Shown one piece after another: positions 63,321 through 64,000 of a stretch of 64,000 bases of DNA. Below the pieces are notes generated by a model. It was not told the DNA's origin. It ran no database searches and saw nothing but the letters and a program-made list of their open reading frames with translations. The stretch is taken from the NCBI RefSeq assembly GCF_001047675.1, contig NZ_CP011975.1:1-64000 (forward strand), read 5' to 3'. The DNA comes from Yersinia aleksiciae (GTDB lineage Bacteria; Pseudomonadota; Gammaproteobacteria; Enterobacterales; Enterobacteriaceae). Numbering within the stretch: position 1 is the first letter of the stretch; every line of letters starts with the position of its first letter. A program made the translations under genes and the position numbers.

Positions 63321-63434
63321 TCACAGTTTATCACCTCCTGCGCCTTTACCTTTATGCAGGACCATTACTGGCATTTTTAGAAAAACGGTTACACCAACAA
63401 CCGCGATCAGAGTCATAATCACTGTTATCAACAT
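63321..63434 (-). CDS. 37-residue single-pass membrane peptide
   Basis: A short frame with a GAGGTGATCGC ribosome site before the ATG at 63434. Residues 2-25 are hydrophobic (LITVIMTLIAVVGVTVFLKM), followed by a basic tail (HKGKGAGGDK). A clear terminator 47 bases downstream makes a dedicated small transcript likely. I know no family. Small hydrophobic toxin, leader or membrane-regulator peptide are all possible. Confidence 0.6.
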   Translation of the reverse strand: MLITVIMTLIAVVGVTVFLKMPVMVLHKGKGAGGDKL

Positions 63435-63672
63435 GCGATCACCTCATCATTTTTAATTTCTATTTTTCCAAACTCAACCTTCTACCCTCGGGAGACACCC
63501 CTTCCAGATGACACTACCCTTTTACTATGGCACCAGAAAACTCTTTTGCAAATACTCCCTGAAAACTCTTTATGGCTCATCTCGTGTTATAGCGGCCAAT
63601 TTGGTGTTTTGTGTTGTTCGATTCAACTTGTGTATACTGCACTACTCCTAACCTGAAAAAACAGACTAAATA

Positions 63673-64000
63673 ATGTCACAAGAAAATCATCTCGCGTTAG
63701 TCTGCGCCCTCAGCAAATGGGTCGAAACCCATCTAGGGCGAGTCATCTATCTCGAAGAGTTAGCCATATACTCAGGCTACTCACTTTGGCATATGCAGAA
63801 AATATTTAAAGAAGTGACGGGGATATCGCTAGGCAAGTACATTAGGGAAAGACGTCTAGCGGGGGCTGTTTATCAACTGAGAAGCAGCGATAGCACTATT
63901 TTTGATATTGCTTTGGACTTTGGCTTTGGTTCACAGTCACACTTTACTTATATGTTCAGGAAACGTTACGGCATAACGCCTTATGATTTCAGGCAAAATA
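63673..64000 (+). CDS. AraC/MarA-type regulator (N-terminal part, cut by window end)
   Basis: The first 109 residues of a small AraC-family activator of MarA/SoxS/Rob type. Two helix-turn-helix units are visible: YLEELAIYSGYSLWHMQKIF (27-46) and IFDIALDFGFGSQSHFTYMF (about 76-95), ending RKRYGITPYDFRQ. There is no N-terminal sensor domain, so it would be controlled by its amount, as for MarA, or have a C-terminal extension beyond the window, as in Rob. A TATACT -10 candidate is at 63633-63638. Confidence 0.93.
   Translation, partial: MSQENHLALVCALSKWVETHLGRVIYLEELAIYSGYSLWHMQKIFKEVTGISLGKYIRERRLAGAVYQLRSSDSTIFDIALDFGFGSQSHFTYMFRKRYGITPYDFRQN

Noticed and set aside
63230..63418. 62-codon plus-strand frame by the right end
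   Set aside because: It runs through the minus-strand terminator and across the better supported 37-residue peptide gene. No ribosome site.

Overview
The window looks like a chromosome segment of a Yersinia species carrying the right part of an integrated tailed-phage genome. The host gene order is enterobacterial and follows the E. coli stretch sdsR-yebY-yebZ-yobA-holE-exoX-ptrB-yebF-yebG-purT, yoaH-pabB-nudL-sdaA-yoaE-manXYZ-yobD-mntP and rlmA-ftsI paralogue-cspC-yobF-yebO-mgrB-yobH, with some rearrangement. Yersinia is suggested by a 758-residue FcuA-type ferrichrome receptor and by a tandem 121-bp intergenic repeat of a kind remembered from Yersinia. The species cannot be fixed from this sequence.

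Positions 1 to about 23,980 are prophage, and its left end lies outside the window. Read from the host junction leftwards it holds integrase and excisionase, a recombination module (Gp157-like protein and a large putative annealing protein), small early genes, a repressor with no autocleavage domain, Cro and YdaT, an O/DnaT-like replication protein, a cytosine-5 methyltransferase, DUF1367 and DUF1364 genes, and a Q-like antiterminator. The lysis cassette follows (P21-type pinholin, SAR endolysin, Rz and Rz1), then a ParB-domain protein coupled to a Mom-like DNA-modification protein, then the two terminase subunits and a portal protein. Two cargo modules read against the late genes. One is a relBE toxin-antitoxin pair between the terminase genes. 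The other is a strongly AT-rich two-gene unit at 8362-11127 that encodes an AAA ATPase and a separate TOPRIM-like protein. That unit is the best candidate here for a new antiphage system. The prophage end abuts the host small RNA gene sdsR (23974-24076, minus strand), which points to integration at the sdsR terminator.

The host part (24 to 64 kb) covers copper handling (copC, copD, yebY), ferritin, holE, peptidases (pip, ptrB), an SOS gene with a clean LexA box (yebG), dbpA, purT with a PurR box, pabB, nudL, sdaA and yoaE. It continues with the mannose PTS operon behind a NagC/Mlc-like site and mntP behind a near-perfect Fur box and a yybP-ykoY manganese riboswitch. Next come a Fur-controlled FcuA receptor, a multi-PAS diguanylate cyclase, rlmA, an FtsI paralogue with an altered active-site motif, a laccase-domain protein, cspC with yobF, pagP and pheP. 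Two phage-family genes (DUF4060 and NinX) are stranded before yebO. The window ends with mgrB on a TTG start, yobH, a DUF2594 gene, an unannotated 37-residue membrane peptide, and the start of an AraC/MarA-type regulator cut by the window edge.

Several short genes (yobF, mgrB, the DUF1482 gene, the 37-residue peptide and a 29-codon coupled ORF) were found by reading the sequence directly. Family names rest on remembered family signatures. No database search was run.
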